Origin: a virus
IMG/VR virus record: IMGVR_UViG_3300028045_002377
Location: 1 to 48,485 of that record
DNA: 48,485 nucleotides
Reading direction: 5' to 3' (one strand)
Position numbers and translations under genes: made by a program. The notes beneath the pieces are model-generated. The model did no database searches, was not told where the DNA came from, and saw nothing but the letters and a program-made list of their open reading frames with translations. Positions 40,201 through 48,485 of this stretch are shown here, piece by piece; the first letter of the stretch is position 1; every line of letters starts with the position of its first letter.

Positions 40201-43200
40201 ATGTGTATAGCGGAAAACAGGTGGCACCAGAAGTTATCCAGTCTTCAGATGCCATTAACGTGCTTGGAGAGTCTGATATATATTTTAGTCGAGATACGCG
40301 GCCTGTAAACTTCTTTTATGCATTCGAAAAAAGCATGTATCAGACAATTTCTGATGAAATGCTGAATATTTTCTCAACTATTGTCGATTTTAACAACTTA
40401 ATCGGCGATCCGGTCAATAGATACCGGCAAAAATATAAATCCATGGAAAAATTACGCCAACTCTTCTTTGAAAGAGTGCAAAATACTCCAGATTTAGACA
40501 AATATATTGAATTTTATAAATGGATAGACTCTTCCCTTAATATAATGCTCCAACAGCTAGTTCCAATGTCCGCCGATGTTTCGAAAGAGATTAGAACAAT
40601 GGTGGAAAGTCACATTCTTGAGAGAAATAAATATTGGACAAAATTTCCAACTCTAGAAATGCCCCAAGTCGACCCCGAATCCGGCGCCCGCGGCATAAAT
40701 GAGTTGCTGTATAACTGGAAGAAGGGGCACCACCCAATAAATAATCAGCAAGATACAAATTGTCCGTGGTGGAAACAAAGGGCCTCAAGGGCTGGCGATG
40801 CAATTACTTCTCCGGTCATATCTTCTGGGAACCCGCAGGTTGATGCGGGGAGGCAAGATATATTAGATGTATCAATAAGCGCACTGAATCGATCTTACTC
40901 GACCCCATACAGACTGGGAACCGAAAAATCAAAGGTTTTGAAGGGCGGCGCAAACCCATCAGTGCAGAAAAAACAGAATTTTGCAAGAACAACATTTAAA
41001 TTTGGAACAACCGATGGTCTACAGATTTTCGAAGATTCAAATTTAAAATATGAAGTAGACTGTGTAGATAATAGGGTATATCAGCCATATAATGATATCT
41101 TTGCCAAGAAAATCCCCTTCACGGACGATTATACTGTAAACAGCTTCAGATTTCTAGGCCCCGCTTCTTTCTTCAAAGTCCCTGATACAGATGTCACGAC
41201 GACGGGTGATTTTCATCAAGACTCGTATGGTCCAGACATAGAGGTTCCAGCGCAGGGCCCGTTCACAGAGGCTCACGTTGGAGGCTTGCAATATCGACAT
41301 GCTCCCATAAACAGCGGCTCCGACAATGTAAATAATCGTCCAGAAGGTAGAAAGTTCGATCTAGGAACTTTTCGAATTGTTCATCCAGATGTCGATAAGC
41401 CTCGCGCAATGTATTATCGTGACGAGACAGCCAAAAGGCCCCTGAATATTAGAAACATCAAGGGCCCATATGGTAATTATACGAAAGATCACCAAGTCGT
41501 TCAAACTGCAGGAAGGTATATCAATAACCACGCCTGGGTCGAAGCGGGAGGTTGGGATTTAAATCCTGTTGGTACCCCGTCAATCTATGTTGCTGGCTTA
41601 ATGGATACTCCAAAAATACAAAGAGGCAGACATGAGTCTACTATAGTATCGAGATTCTCCGCGCCAGGAGGCCCCGAAACCATGGGAGATTCAAACGGTG
41701 GCCCAGGTTTGGATAGATATTCAGCAGAACTTTCATTTAATAACGATTTAAATGCCAGAAACTACACAGTTAGAAGTCTAGAAAACGAGCTTTTGACATC
41801 TCATATCAATCAATTCGGATATTTCTCGAATACTGGAGACATTAACGACGGACCTTCATCCTCCGTCAATCCACTGGACTATTCCGGTACCGGATCGCTA
41901 TATCAGGTTAATAGAAACACGAAAAGAAGACTAGAACTAAGCGGCACTGCTATAGTGACTGGATCACTTTATGATAATTACTGGGTAAATCACCCAATCC
42001 CGCAAAGTGACTTGCAATATGCGTGGATTAATGCTTCATACGAATCAGTAGACCCTTCGGGTCTTGGGTATTGGGATGAAAATCAATTTGAATTCACAAC
42101 AAGAGAAAAGGTTGTTTTTTCTGACGCATTCACATCAAGCCTGGACTTAGTAAATTGGACGTCGCAATCTGTCACAATGAGACAGAGTGACGATTCAGAT
42201 AACTGGATCGCACGAATGGGGACAAATCTGGGAACAGGTTCGGCGGACCCAAGGCTTTTGACAACGGCCAATGATTACAATCTCCCTTTCAGGGTCGATT
42301 ACTCTTATGCAAGAGGAGGTTTTCAGAATCCAGCAAGCCGGATGTATTTGGAGTTTGATGGAAGCGCCGCCCTGAGTGGAAATGCCCTTTCGGTAAGCTC
42401 TTCCGAAGGGACAGAGACTGTCTCGTTCTGGTTAAATGTGGAAGAAGATTATCCCACTGTATCAAACAGATTTATTTGGCTCAGGGGTGCAAACGGAACC
42501 AGCATTAGACTAGTCACCGGATTGACAGCCGCGTCAATGAAATATCAAGCGCTCTATTCTACACAGAATAAAGATTATCGGATTGATTATGGTCTTCCTC
42601 TTGCCGGATGGAATCATTTTTGTATAGTAGATGATATAGGCGACCCGAGCTATGTGACCAAAATGTACATTAACGGGGTTGAGTCAGCTAGAGAAGTAGA
42701 CAGCGGTAGCGGTACTCCCACGGCGATGACCACCCCAAAATTAGTTATAGGTGGAGAGTTCTTTCTACCATCAACAGCCAACCTGACCGGCTCCATGGAC
42801 TCAATAAGTTGGTTTAACAAGCTGTTAACAGAATCAGAAGTCCAGGAATTATACAATAACGGAACACCAGGCAATGTCGCAAATGTCTCTTTCTGGCCAA
42901 CAGAAATAACAGCATCAAATCAAGTTCATTATTGGCAATTGGGTGATGCAAATCCGGATATAATTAACCTTGGGACACCACCGGCATCGTCAAGCGTTTT
43001 TGATTGGGCAACCATTCCTGGCGCCTATGACGAAGATTTATATGCTTATGGCACAGGAGACATACAATTCCTTGAGTATTCTCCTGGTTACAACATGGCG
43101 GCACCACAACTGACTAATGATGAGGTCATGTCTCTTGAAATAAGCACTGATTCAGGTGTCACTTGGGTGACAGCTAGCGTGCTTCCGGATACCGGAGAGA

Positions 43201-46200
43201 CAGCCGGAAATTTCATCCAAAAAAGCCGCACTTTTGTACAAAACACCCCTGGCCAGACAGCTAGGATAAGATTTAGCCAAGAGAACTTTGCAAATCCCAA
43301 GCGAGATCACTGGGCAGTCAACGAAGTAACAATATCAGAAATAACATATGTAGACCCAGTAATATTTTCTCCTTACAGTGATTTTGTTTCTAGAGAAAGG
43401 CCCGCTGTCTCAAATATCGGCTTCGGCGCCGATCTAAAGACTATCGCGAGTACCCCATCTTTTGAAATATATGTTCCTACTGTATATAATGGTTTAAACT
43501 ACAATGTCTACGAGCCAATCGATGCTGACGCCTCTTCTATCGGTTACCCTCTTTCTACAGATGTGGGAGAATATCTCAATACAAGCCTCATCCCAAGTTT
43601 CACCAACCCGAGCGACCGCATTGGAAAGTCCAGCATGCTAAATGCTATTCTCCTAAAAAGAAACGGACCATACCAATATCCAAACTGGAAACAAATCAGA
43701 ACAGGTGAACACCCTCTCGCGAGATACTATAGAAATAACAATATCATTACTGTCACAAGAACTCCTGGCGCGAGTACAAGATTGAATGGTCGAGCATATA
43801 TCGAAAGATATGGTGAGACTTTCTCATTCAAAGAGTCTGCTGTTAGTTCGAAATACACTCCGATTGAATTCACGCTAGGAATGAGAGTGGAGACAATTCC
43901 AGAGAATGGAGACCCCTATTACATTGTGCGCCCAGTGACGATCCAGGCAAGCTATGGAAATAATCTAAATTATTTTGATAACCCAAAATTAAACAGACTG
44001 GCAAAGTTTGATGAAGAGGTGGATGGATTAGAAGAACAGCCATACGATATTATAAAGGATATGTATCTAAACGGAGCTTTGAATAAGCTGGAAAGTCCAG
44101 TATACAGTTTAGTTAGTTTGAAATATGCAGAAAAAGTATACCCAGCATCAGTAAATCTATACTCCAAGAAAATTCGTGAGCGAACTGACTTTTCCAATAC
44201 TTTCTGGCGCGAATCGAGAGTTGACAGAAACACACTTGGTTCTGAAAAGTTTGGAGGAACAAACTCTCAAGGATTTGTTCGCGCCCAAAGCGCCTGGGCC
44301 CTAGATGGCCGTACTGATTTTACAAGAAACGCTAATGTTGCGAAGAACTATGATAACCCCCTCTCGACAAACGGGGAGTTGCAAAACGAATATACGATGG
44401 TGTGGAGAGAGGATCACGATGCTGCAGCATTCTACGTCGCCGATCTCTTTCCGACAGTCATGTACGGCAGGAAGCAGGATCCAAATACCTTGTATTCGGT
44501 GGTGTCTCCAAATGGAATGGAGTTCATAAACACGAATTCAACAAGCTCCACTTATGTTGCGCAGGTAGAATTTGGATCAGACCAATCAAACTATCCAGGA
44601 ACAGCTTCTCTGGGGTTCATTAACTCTGCTGTTGGTGATGCAAGATGGCAATCTGGAGAACTGGCTGGGAAAGTCATCGATGGAAATTTTGTATCTGCAT
44701 CCACTACGCCATATTACGATGATTATGACAGATTCAATGAAGAACTGAGATTAAAGAATAAAGATTACTCCATAATCCCAGAGTTTAGAATCAGCGAACA
44801 TATGGATTTCTATTTCGATGAACAAAGTGGCGATTTCCTGGCAAACAACAAGAACATGCTTTCTATCTTTGGGTCACCATCAGCAAGTTCCGGCCAGGAG
44901 GATTTTTACAAAACTTACTCTCACGGCGATTTCATGAAGTTTTTTGAAGTCATCGATTCTGACCATAAAGAGATAAGTGATTTAGAAAAAACATTGACAC
45001 TAAGATGTAACGCTTTGAAGAAGTTTGTACCTTACGATGGCTTCTATCCGGCAGAGAGATGCCTGGAGATGGCCAACAAATTTTCTAGTTCATATTCACA
45101 GTATGTGACTGCAAGTGGTGACTTTGAATACAAAGACACTCAAATTAGAATGCGACCTCTCCTGGCGCCCTTCATGGCCCCCGGTATACTATTTAATACT
45201 ATCAAGTCAGGTATTGCTGTAGATTATCCGATATATACCGGGTCTTTCATGGGCCTTCGATATGTGCTCCAAAACACAGACTCAGAGTCCGCCATCGTGC
45301 CACTCAATCTCTTTAGTGAAGACTTTGATTCTGGCAGCGGAGGCTCATATGTCCGCGGAATAGACACTGCAAAGTGGGACTTCGACACTACCGTAGATGG
45401 CCCAGACGTTCGCGAAGACGCCGCGCAGACAAATTGGATCTTTAGATTTAAAGGAACACATTCGCCAGACAAGAGGTATTTGATAACTCAAGATGAGTTT
45501 GAGACTCCGTTTAGGGTAACTTTCAAATATTGCAGAGGAGAATTCGAAGATAACCTCGATCCAGGTTATGATTTAGATGAGCCCGAAGCAGGCGATGATT
45601 TTATGTTTGGTTATAGTCTCGACGGTGGTATGACATGGCTAACTCAATCTGTCTTCACTTCTGGATCTACTCAATCTGGAGATGATCTGGTTGCGGGCGG
45701 CGGCTCTGGGTTTCTAGAGCATACAGCATCTTTCCCGATCGGCTCCGGCTCTGTCAAGCTAATGTGGAGGCAAATAGATTGGGCTGGAGGCGGCGCCGAC
45801 AACTGGGGCCTCGACGATGTATCGATTGATACTTACTATCATACGACCCCCTACTATGGAATTGGGCCAAAAGACACCGATAAGGCCGAATGGGATTATA
45901 GGGTTCCATTTGAAGCCATATTATCTCCGGAAATAACAAATGGACTACAATTTGTAGATATGGAAGTGAACCCGCAGATCGCCTTGTCGAGTTCCTCAAC
46001 CCCAGGAGGCTCTATCATCTCTCCAACCATGACGACAAAAATAACTGCTCCATCTACTGACAATTTATACAAACTCATGACTAGCAACTTTTTAGCTGAA
46101 ACAGTTGAGTTCTTTTTGAGAAACGGGCGCCTCTCATCTTTCAGATCGAATACAAGTGATAGTGGATTCGAATTTAAATCTGGATCCTATGGAATGAGGG

Positions 46201-47873
46201 TCAAGATTCAAAGAAGCATGAATAAAGAAAGAAGGCACCCGACATCCCAAGCACTACCAGTTGATTGGTATGCCGATGAGGGCTTGCATGAAACCATAAC
46301 GATGTACAGCAAACCGTCCTCTTTTGGCCCCCCGGTAATGGGATCGGAGATCATTTATGACTCTGGGAGCTATAATTCTTCGAGAGACCGCCAGCAAAAT
46401 TCAGATAGTTTGTTCGGAAGAAACCCTTCGTTTACTCCCCCCTATTACGATGGAGAGTCCTGGATTGACATAGTGTACTCATCAGACTCCGACAAAGTTC
46501 TGACTTTGGAAGAATTTTTTATGTCAGCCAGCACCAAATCTCAAAGAATCTCAGTTAATGAAAGTGTGTGGCCAAACAACCCATCACTCAGCTTCGCCTC
46601 CGACGTATTTCCCATGAACAAAGCTAATGCAGATACTTATGCCATGCAGTTGGATTCATCGATCAATCTATTTGGAAAGAAATTTGACAGAGCAGCAACT
46701 TCGGATATTGGCTCCTCTGCTAGGTGGGTTATTGAACCAAAAATGGAAACTCCGGTATTAAATTTTGGAGATAAAACAAAGCGCCCACTAACATTTGAGA
46801 ATATAACGTTGCCAACCGGCGGAGACCCCAGTGACAACGGAGATCGTTTGGACGGATATTTTGGAAAAACTGCAACACCGATCGGAATGTGGCATCAGTT
46901 TGGTTTAATCCCGGAAAAAGATGAAGGAATACATCTGAGTATTGAAGATATCCCGGTTGATTTTCTCAATAAGTCATCTTTAGGTTCTTTTTACGTCGGA
47001 GGTCCGAATATGGGATCATTGATTGATTTAGTCGGATTTAAGAAAGGAGACTCCAGAAAAATCGGTAGATTGGCTGAATCAAAAGTGATTCACGAAGCCG
47101 TCGTCGCTGTTCCCTATATTATTGAAGACGGACAGAGAAAATTCTTTAAAGTTTGCGGGAATCTAATCAAGAACGCCCGCTCAGTTCTGGGCGATGGCAC
47201 TGAGGCTGTATCAGAAGAGCGACCAGGAGACTCTATCATCGACATGGTATCGAAAATGAAAAAATATATATTACCTCCTCGTATGGATTTTGTAGCAAAC
47301 GACAACGTTGATCCTTTCGCGATATACATATTTGAATTTTCACACACTTTTGATCAGAATGACTTATCTTATATTTGGCAAAACACGATGCCTACAACCG
47401 GAACTTCCTTTGAGGAGGCTACAGCCGAACTTTCTCACAAGATAATCAGCAAAGAATTACTAGAAACATTCAAAGATAAAGTAAAGTGGTTAGTATTTAA
47501 AGCAAAGCAGAGAGGTAATAACAACTACTTCAGCCTTATAAGCGGAGAGTCAGAGCAGGGTAGTGAACAATACAAATATAGTTATAACTGGCCATATGAT
47601 TACTTTTCTATGGTAGAATTCGTAAAAATAGAATCAGAAATAGAATATTCAACCGAACAGGCTATCGACATTAATGATTCTTTCGCAGAAATCAACGAAG
47701 CGCTCCAAAAAGGAGTTAGATCTACCAAGGAACTGGTACCATCACAAGAAAAAGATAGAGCATATACCTCTGAGTTGACGATGGAAGAGGCAAAGGCCGA
47801 AAAGAGAGAGAAAAGAAAAGAAAATAGAGAGAAAAGAAAGATACGCGGCGCCTTTAAGGCTAAGGACAAATAG
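37290..47873 (+). CDS. 3527-residue giant virion protein with LamG-like domains
   Basis: This is a single open frame of 10.6 kb. LamG/concanavalin-like domains can be seen at about residues 180-365 (TIEFWMLKPSG, WHHYAFSVQN, SIDEFRYWK), 670-865 (FTIEAEVIFPKK, LYLGGRRQDF) and 1685-1865 (ETVSFWLNVEE, WNHFCIVDDI, SMDSISWFNKLL). Two reelin-like modules occur near 1607-2017 and 2674-2850; the first is split by the third LamG. The C-terminus is helical and basic (KREKRKENREKRK). LamG domains bind sugars or proteins, so this could be a receptor-binding baseplate or tail protein, possibly in the position of gp7. The overlap ATGA 37290 links it to the previous gene. Confidence 0.75.
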   Translation: MTIRDLFDNANSYKILSNENLENLGEKVESSGNMQQRLEEKDRFIPVVNFRYPENFARYGKAERYYKDSLSRVYNDYPYDGSLKEKAQFRNESSYLDLYLLDNKYPRSTGYSTFSPNGWGTVDTTFLIPPSVVVAKPNTPEYVQVVGGPNEAPSEYISGSLQERFEYANIYNPSANRTSNLKCDFDDGVTIEFWMLKPSGSMMTGSTDLEVPVMLSNGVTGSVTIGLFTSGAADPLAQRILFGANDDTTIVAYGGGGSAIPLNSDQMFDGRWHHYAFSVQNSASFVKQKVYFDGAFVGENITAATLSEVTGALKLNVGAAREGTLTAGIRFPSDGFAKLSGSIDEFRYWKTARTSEQIGKYWFTQYGGGTNIDDSNTDLGVYLKFNEGVTGDNSIDSTALDYSGRISNGDWVGYTPEARSTGSAIDEHLGEISEFKDPIIYSTHPKVVRLETALIASGSAYDLNNNTSIYNSVPSWIIEEDEIGSENVLKLTQIMASYFDSLHLQMEALPHLREKTYNDPNVIKPKTFSSRLLESQGFVAPEIFASADVLAQIMNRDDDRKYDLDLTDIKNTIYQNVYNNLINIYKSKGTEKGFRNIVRCYGVDDELIRLNVYGNNVSYDLKDNYRTTTIKKRYADFNHPDRFAATVYQQTVSSNPNTTSFITASSESEYVPFTIEAEVIFPKKLGKDNPLYFDTPFLSSSLFGFHGVLDASDLSWPPLVDDRNIQIYAIREELESKNVYFQLRNRDASINVTTDIFEDVYDNQKWNFALRYKFPVTGVDLVSGSSASSPIIEFYGVNSEVGVVNYEFLLTASVTSSFGTSPRRLYLGGRRQDFTGSTIDPADTKISSLRYWTSYLDDDVIKTHARDPSNYGTKSPYESTYLYITSLDGIRVPQAETLALNWDFSTVTSSDAGISGIPTISDAGYTVQDFSSGSLSLSDRYGWLGSIVKMQHTGRGDFFLPDDKKVIDVKYVYSGKQVAPEVIQSSDAINVLGESDIYFSRDTRPVNFFYAFEKSMYQTISDEMLNIFSTIVDFNNLIGDPVNRYRQKYKSMEKLRQLFFERVQNTPDLDKYIEFYKWIDSSLNIMLQQLVPMSADVSKEIRTMVESHILERNKYWTKFPTLEMPQVDPESGARGINELLYNWKKGHHPINNQQDTNCPWWKQRASRAGDAITSPVISSGNPQVDAGRQDILDVSISALNRSYSTPYRLGTEKSKVLKGGANPSVQKKQNFARTTFKFGTTDGLQIFEDSNLKYEVDCVDNRVYQPYNDIFAKKIPFTDDYTVNSFRFLGPASFFKVPDTDVTTTGDFHQDSYGPDIEVPAQGPFTEAHVGGLQYRHAPINSGSDNVNNRPEGRKFDLGTFRIVHPDVDKPRAMYYRDETAKRPLNIRNIKGPYGNYTKDHQVVQTAGRYINNHAWVEAGGWDLNPVGTPSIYVAGLMDTPKIQRGRHESTIVSRFSAPGGPETMGDSNGGPGLDRYSAELSFNNDLNARNYTVRSLENELLTSHINQFGYFSNTGDINDGPSSSVNPLDYSGTGSLYQVNRNTKRRLELSGTAIVTGSLYDNYWVNHPIPQSDLQYAWINASYESVDPSGLGYWDENQFEFTTREKVVFSDAFTSSLDLVNWTSQSVTMRQSDDSDNWIARMGTNLGTGSADPRLLTTANDYNLPFRVDYSYARGGFQNPASRMYLEFDGSAALSGNALSVSSSEGTETVSFWLNVEEDYPTVSNRFIWLRGANGTSIRLVTGLTAASMKYQALYSTQNKDYRIDYGLPLAGWNHFCIVDDIGDPSYVTKMYINGVESAREVDSGSGTPTAMTTPKLVIGGEFFLPSTANLTGSMDSISWFNKLLTESEVQELYNNGTPGNVANVSFWPTEITASNQVHYWQLGDANPDIINLGTPPASSSVFDWATIPGAYDEDLYAYGTGDIQFLEYSPGYNMAAPQLTNDEVMSLEISTDSGVTWVTASVLPDTGETAGNFIQKSRTFVQNTPGQTARIRFSQENFANPKRDHWAVNEVTISEITYVDPVIFSPYSDFVSRERPAVSNIGFGADLKTIASTPSFEIYVPTVYNGLNYNVYEPIDADASSIGYPLSTDVGEYLNTSLIPSFTNPSDRIGKSSMLNAILLKRNGPYQYPNWKQIRTGEHPLARYYRNNNIITVTRTPGASTRLNGRAYIERYGETFSFKESAVSSKYTPIEFTLGMRVETIPENGDPYYIVRPVTIQASYGNNLNYFDNPKLNRLAKFDEEVDGLEEQPYDIIKDMYLNGALNKLESPVYSLVSLKYAEKVYPASVNLYSKKIRERTDFSNTFWRESRVDRNTLGSEKFGGTNSQGFVRAQSAWALDGRTDFTRNANVAKNYDNPLSTNGELQNEYTMVWREDHDAAAFYVADLFPTVMYGRKQDPNTLYSVVSPNGMEFINTNSTSSTYVAQVEFGSDQSNYPGTASLGFINSAVGDARWQSGELAGKVIDGNFVSASTTPYYDDYDRFNEELRLKNKDYSIIPEFRISEHMDFYFDEQSGDFLANNKNMLSIFGSPSASSGQEDFYKTYSHGDFMKFFEVIDSDHKEISDLEKTLTLRCNALKKFVPYDGFYPAERCLEMANKFSSSYSQYVTASGDFEYKDTQIRMRPLLAPFMAPGILFNTIKSGIAVDYPIYTGSFMGLRYVLQNTDSESAIVPLNLFSEDFDSGSGGSYVRGIDTAKWDFDTTVDGPDVREDAAQTNWIFRFKGTHSPDKRYLITQDEFETPFRVTFKYCRGEFEDNLDPGYDLDEPEAGDDFMFGYSLDGGMTWLTQSVFTSGSTQSGDDLVAGGGSGFLEHTASFPIGSGSVKLMWRQIDWAGGGADNWGLDDVSIDTYYHTTPYYGIGPKDTDKAEWDYRVPFEAILSPEITNGLQFVDMEVNPQIALSSSSTPGGSIISPTMTTKITAPSTDNLYKLMTSNFLAETVEFFLRNGRLSSFRSNTSDSGFEFKSGSYGMRVKIQRSMNKERRHPTSQALPVDWYADEGLHETITMYSKPSSFGPPVMGSEIIYDSGSYNSSRDRQQNSDSLFGRNPSFTPPYYDGESWIDIVYSSDSDKVLTLEEFFMSASTKSQRISVNESVWPNNPSLSFASDVFPMNKANADTYAMQLDSSINLFGKKFDRAATSDIGSSARWVIEPKMETPVLNFGDKTKRPLTFENITLPTGGDPSDNGDRLDGYFGKTATPIGMWHQFGLIPEKDEGIHLSIEDIPVDFLNKSSLGSFYVGGPNMGSLIDLVGFKKGDSRKIGRLAESKVIHEAVVAVPYIIEDGQRKFFKVCGNLIKNARSVLGDGTEAVSEERPGDSIIDMVSKMKKYILPPRMDFVANDNVDPFAIYIFEFSHTFDQNDLSYIWQNTMPTTGTSFEEATAELSHKIISKELLETFKDKVKWLVFKAKQRGNNNYFSLISGESEQGSEQYKYSYNWPYDYFSMVEFVKIESEIEYSTEQAIDINDSFAEINEALQKGVRSTKELVPSQEKDRAYTSELTMEEAKAEKREKRKENREKRKIRGAFKAKDK

Positions 47874-47875
47874 GA

Positions 47876-48485
47876 ATGGAGTTTTTTGACGATAAAGAAG
47901 AGGTATTGGACATCCAATTGACCCAATTTGGGAAGCATTTACTATCCCTTGGTAAGTGGAAGCCTGTTTATTACGCCTTTTTCGACGATAATATCTTGTA
48001 TGATGGTCAATATGCTGACTTGACAGAGGAGCAGAGCGATATCGAGGGCAGAATACAAGATAGCACTCCACAGATGCACACTCAGCATGTTTTTTCCGGC
48101 CGTGAAACGGATTTTTTAAGAATTTTGGAAGCAAAAGAAGACAAAAATCTAAGAGAAGAAGATGTCGTGAGAATCCAATCGACACCAGAGAGAGATTATT
48201 CCCTCGTGTCTCCTCTCGGAGATTCAGAACTTGGAATCGAAAACGCTCCAAGGTGGTCTGTAAAATCTTTATCTGGGCAAATACAGAGTTCTTCGGAATT
48301 TCTAACGGGATCATTCCAAAACCTAAAGATTCCTCAAATAAATATGCAAATTTCATACCGCGCCCTCCCCAGATCCACTAGAGATTTCCCAGAAGGGGTT
48401 GAATCCTTTGGTCAGATCGAAGCAGAAGAGCTTAACTTGGGGGTTTTTTCTGACGGAACCTTCTTGGATATAATCAGTGACTCAC
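47876..48485 (+). CDS. virion protein, N-terminal part (cut by window end)
   Basis: ATG 47876 lies two bases after the giant protein's stop, and the frame is open to the window edge (203 residues seen). It starts MEFFDDKEEVLDIQLTQFGK and has GKWKPVYYAFFDDNILYDGQY. It looks like a soluble alpha/beta structural protein. Codon use fits the upstream genes, and the antisense ORF over the same bases looks like a shadow. It continues the baseplate/tail operon. I recall similar hypothetical proteins in other large marine phages but cannot name a function. Confidence 0.75.
   Translation, partial: MEFFDDKEEVLDIQLTQFGKHLLSLGKWKPVYYAFFDDNILYDGQYADLTEEQSDIEGRIQDSTPQMHTQHVFSGRETDFLRILEAKEDKNLREEDVVRIQSTPERDYSLVSPLGDSELGIENAPRWSVKSLSGQIQSSSEFLTGSFQNLKIPQINMQISYRALPRSTRDFPEGVESFGQIEAEELNLGVFSDGTFLDIISDS

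Noticed and set aside
47742-48356. Long antisense ORF (204 codons) at the window end
   Set aside because: It lies opposite two + strand genes (the end of the giant protein and the start of 47876) and has no ribosome site or recognisable motif; every supported gene is on the + strand.

Overview
The window is a contiguous piece of a large tailed-phage genome of the T4-like myovirus kind, probably infecting a Gram-negative (likely marine) bacterium. The case rests on baseplate proteins resembling T4 gp25 and gp6, a gp55-like late sigma factor, a PIN-PhoH ATPase, a tRNA cluster, very tight gene packing and every gene lying on the + strand. The genome is A/T-rich with heavy use of AGA and ATA codons. 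Several promoters match the sigma70 consensus (TTGACA, usually 17 bp, TATAAT-like), so early transcription probably uses host polymerase. No T4-type late promoter could be picked out with confidence.

Layout. 1-3332: the end of an unknown gene, a small coiled-coil protein, a 710-residue fusion of a ligase-like adenylation domain with an HxGH nucleotidyltransferase, and an acidic protein. 3333-4179: two regulatory stretches. One is a promoter followed by a 130-nt G-free tandem-repeat leader before a Fis-like HTH gene. The other is a promoter with a long structured leader containing a 15-codon ORF. 4180-10841: accessory genes, namely a metallophosphoesterase, a fatty-acid-hydroxylase-like membrane protein, three tRNAs (CAU, Asn-GUU, Arg-UCU), a lipoprotein, a ClpP-like protease, a small membrane protein, a cytidylyltransferase-like enzyme, further small proteins, a terminator, PIN-PhoH and an HExxH zincin-like protein.

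10842-23941: a RecB/Cas4-like nuclease, then about 12 kb of glycan genes. These comprise two GT4 glycosyltransferases and a third GT-B-like protein, a GT2-GT11 fusion, a GT10 fucosyltransferase, a cupin, two methyltransferases, a GT23/NodZ-like fucosyltransferase, an acetyltransferase-sulfotransferase fusion, an SGNH hydrolase, a half-length DegT aminotransferase, GDP-mannose 4,6-dehydratase and a second SDR enzyme. Together they look like a phage-borne pathway that builds and decorates a 6-deoxyhexose (probably fucose) glycan, to modify either the host surface or the virion. Parts of this block are visibly more A/T-rich than the structural genes, and many genes overlap by ATGA.

23942-48485: a perfect consensus promoter, then an uninterrupted structural run of more than 24 kb. 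It carries small conserved phage proteins (including an FmdB zinc ribbon), the gp55-like sigma factor, a baseplate hub with an M15 peptidase domain, a spike-like protein, an 1815-residue tail/baseplate protein with an RGG-type linker, gp25, gp6, a DNRLRE-like structural protein, a 3527-residue LamG-containing giant protein and the start of another virion gene.

The features most worth a second look are the G-free repeat leader, the fucose/sulfate glycan cassette with its unusual fusions, the ligase-nucleotidyltransferase fusion, and the duplicated reelin-like module in the giant protein, one copy of which is split by an inserted LamG domain.
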